From Nitrospirota bacterium (GTDB lineage: Bacteria; Nitrospirota; Nitrospiria; JACQBZ01), in NCBI GenBank assembly GCA_016194285.1, contig JACQBZ010000102.1:1-60086 (forward strand): a DNA stretch of 60,086 bases, given 5' to 3'. The position numbers and the translations under genes were made by a program. Below the pieces are notes generated by a model. The model saw only the letters and a list, made by a program, of their open reading frames with translations, searched no databases and was not told where the DNA came from. Of this stretch, positions 58,254 through 60,086 are shown one piece after another; within the stretch, counting starts at the first letter, position 1, and each line of letters starts with the position of its first letter.

Positions 58254-59150
58254 ATGGGAAAGCTGACTTCGGCCCATCTTGGGAAAGTCACAACTTACCT
58301 ATTGATCTTTCTATTTTTTATGGGAATTCCGCTCTCTCCTTCCGGATGGTCCGAAGATTGGCAAATGTCGTTTAATGTCTCGGTTCCTGACCCGAATGCG
58401 GATGGGGGTCTATTGATAAACCGGTTGGAAGCCGGCGGTCTGTCCACCGGCACGGATCTTTTCGACAATGAATCGGATGTGGCGGCCTTGCTGGCCGGGC
58501 CGGTTCAGTCCGCTTTTACTCATGAGGGGGAGACCACCTATCCCGGTGGTCTCCAGTTGCTGTGGCGGGATATTCGGGCGGATGGGGTACCGAAAACCTG
58601 GAAGGTGAAGGTAGCCTCGCAGCAAAGCAGCTCACCCATTACCCTGGCCTGGACGACTCCGCCGTCGATTCCATCGGACACCTGCCATTTGGGCGTGGTG
58701 AGTTTGCAGGATCAGACGACCGGGCAGTGGATTGATCTGAATGCCGCCTCCAGTTACAGCTATAGCAGTAATGGAACTGTCAGCAGTCCGGAGATTCGTT
58801 TCTTTACATTAACGGTTAGCAGCATTCCACAGAATGCTCCCGCTATACCGACGGGGCTCGTGAGCCGAAGTGGTAGTTTTAATCATTCCTTTTTTCATCC
58901 TATTCTCTTGCTATGGAAGGGAAACAGCGAGACCGACTTGGCCGGTTATAACGTGTGGCGCAGTCTGAGCAGTGGCAGCGGATACGTACGCTTGACCCGG
59001 GTTCCAACGGTTCGGAATCAGTATGTGGATATGCGTGTGGCGCAAGGCCCGGTTTACCACTATGTGATAACGGCGGTGGGAAAAAATGGTTGTGAAAGCG
59101 GATTCTCCAAAGAGACAATGGCCAGGGCGGGACGGCCGACCCCGCGGTAG
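58254..59150 (+). CDS. Exported protein with fibronectin type III-like domain
   Basis: The 298-residue protein has a signal peptide (TYLLIFLFFMGIPLSPSGWS). The first half (DWQMSFNVSVPDPNADGG...ITLAWTTPPSIPSD) looks beta-rich, and the C-terminal ~90 residues are an Fn3-like domain: ILLLWKGNSETDLAGYNVWRSLSSGSGYVRL...YHYVITAVGKNGCESGFSKE. The pattern ETDLAGYNVWRS is very common in surface and secreted proteins. It is probably an adhesive or structural exoprotein. GGGAG precedes the ATG by ten bases. The following gene is only 22 bp away and is also exported. Confidence 0.82.
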   Translation: MGKLTSAHLGKVTTYLLIFLFFMGIPLSPSGWSEDWQMSFNVSVPDPNADGGLLINRLEAGGLSTGTDLFDNESDVAALLAGPVQSAFTHEGETTYPGGLQLLWRDIRADGVPKTWKVKVASQQSSSPITLAWTTPPSIPSDTCHLGVVSLQDQTTGQWIDLNAASSYSYSSNGTVSSPEIRFFTLTVSSIPQNAPAIPTGLVSRSGSFNHSFFHPILLLWKGNSETDLAGYNVWRSLSSGSGYVRLTRVPTVRNQYVDMRVAQGPVYHYVITAVGKNGCESGFSKETMARAGRPTPR

Positions 59151-59172
59151 CTTCCGGGGCTTAACCCAAAAG

Positions 59173-59976
59173 ATGTCTGAGTCTCATTTCGGATATCCAC
59201 GCACACTCCTTTTACTAATGACCAGTGTCGTTACAACGGCACTGGTTTTTCTTTTGACTACTCCTGCCTCGGCTGCGATTACAGGAACCGGAACCTGCGT
59301 TGGAATCACCAGCCCATTAACCGCAAATCTAACCTGCGTCGGCGATGTCTACGTTGACGGTGGTTCGACCTTAAATATTGGTAATGATACGGCCAATGTC
59401 ACCCTGGACGTCGGGAGCGGAACGGTCTGCGTCGGTTTCAGTGCAACGGCTCCCTGTAATACGCTTGCCGGTTCCGGGACAATCATCGTGGATCCGCCAA
59501 CGGCAACGGGAACATATGGTCGGATCGTGGCGACGAACATGGTGGTGGCCTCCGGCTCGGTGATCCAGACGAATGGGACGGGCTGTCCGGCGTCCCAGAG
59601 TTACGATGCGAGTATTCCGGGCTGTGCGAACAAGGGATCGGGAGCGACGGCGGGCTTTGGGGAGGGAAGCGATGCAACAACGAACAGTAGCGGAGGCGGT
59701 GGCGGCAGTTATGGCGGCGCGGGTGGTTCGGGCTATGTTGGCCATGCCGGTGGGAATGTCTACGGGAGTGTGGACTTAACGACGATACAGTTGGGCAGCG
59801 GGGGCGGGAATAACACCGTGGGCGTTGGCGTTGCCGGGGGAGCCGGGGGCGGGGCAATGCGGTTGGATGTATCGGGGACGCTGACGGTGGATGGGACGAT
59901 CAGTGCGAATGGGACGAATGGACTGACCGGGACTCCAGTGGGGTGCTCTAGTGCTCATGCAACTATTATTATCTAA
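59173..59976 (+). CDS. Glycine-rich surface protein, C-terminally truncated
   Basis: The 267-residue product has a signal peptide (LLLLMTSVVTTALVFLLTTPASA), a beta-solenoid-like part (GTCVGITSPLTANLTCVGDVYVDGGSTLNIG, VASGSVIQTNGTG) and a Gly/Ser/Asn-rich region (NSSGGGGGSYGGAGGSGYVG, GGAGGGAMRLDVSGTLTVDG). Such proteins, reminiscent of myxobacterial AgmC-like and other large surface proteins, are usually far longer. The reading ends abruptly after GLTGTPVG with unrelated residues (CSSAHATIII) encoded by AT-rich DNA, just before a transposase-like gene. I therefore read it as broken by an insertion at about 59945. Confidence 0.72.
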   Translation: MSESHFGYPRTLLLLMTSVVTTALVFLLTTPASAAITGTGTCVGITSPLTANLTCVGDVYVDGGSTLNIGNDTANVTLDVGSGTVCVGFSATAPCNTLAGSGTIIVDPPTATGTYGRIVATNMVVASGSVIQTNGTGCPASQSYDASIPGCANKGSGATAGFGEGSDATTNSSGGGGGSYGGAGGSGYVGHAGGNVYGSVDLTTIQLGSGGGNNTVGVGVAGGAGGGAMRLDVSGTLTVDGTISANGTNGLTGTPVGCSSAHATIII

Positions 59977-60015
59977 TAATATGTGCTATACTGGTTCCCA
60001 AAAGGAGGGACCCGT

Positions 60016-60086
60016 ATGGCACGTTCCAGAAACATCGGCTTGCGCCGGTTGAAACCTGATGAACGAACGCTGCTCAAAAGAAAGCT
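60016..60086 (+). CDS. Possible transposase start (cut by window end)
   Basis: AAAGGAGG and ATG 60016 start a frame reading MARSRNIGLRRLKPDERTLL then KRK up to the window edge. The Arg-rich start and KPDERTLLKRK pattern resemble the N-terminal helix-turn-helix of IS630-type transposases. A promoter-like TATACT lies upstream (about 59988). Only 23 residues are visible, so the family is tentative. Confidence 0.4.
   Translation, partial: MARSRNIGLRRLKPDERTLLKRK

Overview
The window comes from a Gram-negative bacterium with a GC-rich chromosome. It carries Lgt, exported lipoproteins, an outer-membrane barrel protein and an LpoA-like periplasmic protein. A DUF2934 protein, a split 2-oxoacid:ferredoxin oxidoreductase operon with a GltD/ferredoxin fusion, and intergenic repeats of a kind I associate with Nitrospira relatives make Nitrospirota my best guess. 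That assignment is inference, because no rRNA is present. Most of the window is ordinary core genome; the accessory material lies mainly at about 4.7-9.7 kb and at the right edge.

Layout. 1-3.1 kb: glycogen genes glgB and glgX (minus strand), the latter cut by the window edge. 3.2-4.7 kb: NhaD-type antiporter. 4.7-8.8 kb: a run of small, functionally unrelated minus-strand genes separated by related spacers. They include a DHFR-family protein, an orphan antitoxin with a decayed RelE-like toxin, rhombosortase plus its lipoprotein substrate, a lipoprotein and an ankyrin lipoprotein. One spacer contains a 60-bp site with the architecture of an integron attC site, so I read this as a degenerate integron cassette array without a visible integrase. 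8.9-9.6 kb: an ORF6N gene between direct repeats. 9.7-24.3 kb: housekeeping and envelope genes (TPR protein, outer-membrane protein, corA, rpmB, recG, ppx, cyclophilin, xerD, ilvA, LpoA-like protein, site-2-protease homologue, trpS, lgt).

24.4-27.2 kb: a fluoride riboswitch with its own terminator precedes a CPA2-type antiporter and a universal stress protein. 27.3-36.2 kb: scpAB, an MtnB-like gene with an in-frame insertion, a cupin protein, gdhA, accA and dnaE. 36.2-39.5 kb: a sigma-54-type promoter with upstream inverted repeats precedes a phosphoribosyltransferase gene, followed by a zinc-ribbon protein, a cytochrome c, a nucleotidyltransferase and a DUF2934 protein. 39.5-44.0 kb: the ferredoxin oxidoreductase operon. 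44.3-49.6 kb: a secreted ankyrin protein, a fragment of a second ppsA copy, then pfkA-gpmA-ppsA. 50.1-56.1 kb: guaB, guaA, rluB-like, aspS and a small basic protein made of two repeats. 56.2-60.1 kb: a YedY-like molybdoenzyme and plsC, divergently transcribed from overlapping promoters, then two exported proteins. The second exported protein appears truncated by a mobile element entering from the right edge.

How it fits together. Central carbon genes dominate: glycogen turnover, PfkA, GpmA, PpsA, pyruvate-type ferredoxin oxidoreductase and glutamate dehydrogenase. They would support two-way flow between acetyl-CoA, pyruvate, PEP and stored glucan, as expected in an organism fixing carbon through reduced ferredoxin. 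A second theme is a dispersed 75-96 bp repeat (TAGGGGCT...), seen complete, partial or internally deleted at six places. In two of these the first three bases of the element serve as the stop codon of a gene. No rRNA, tRNA or CRISPR array was found.
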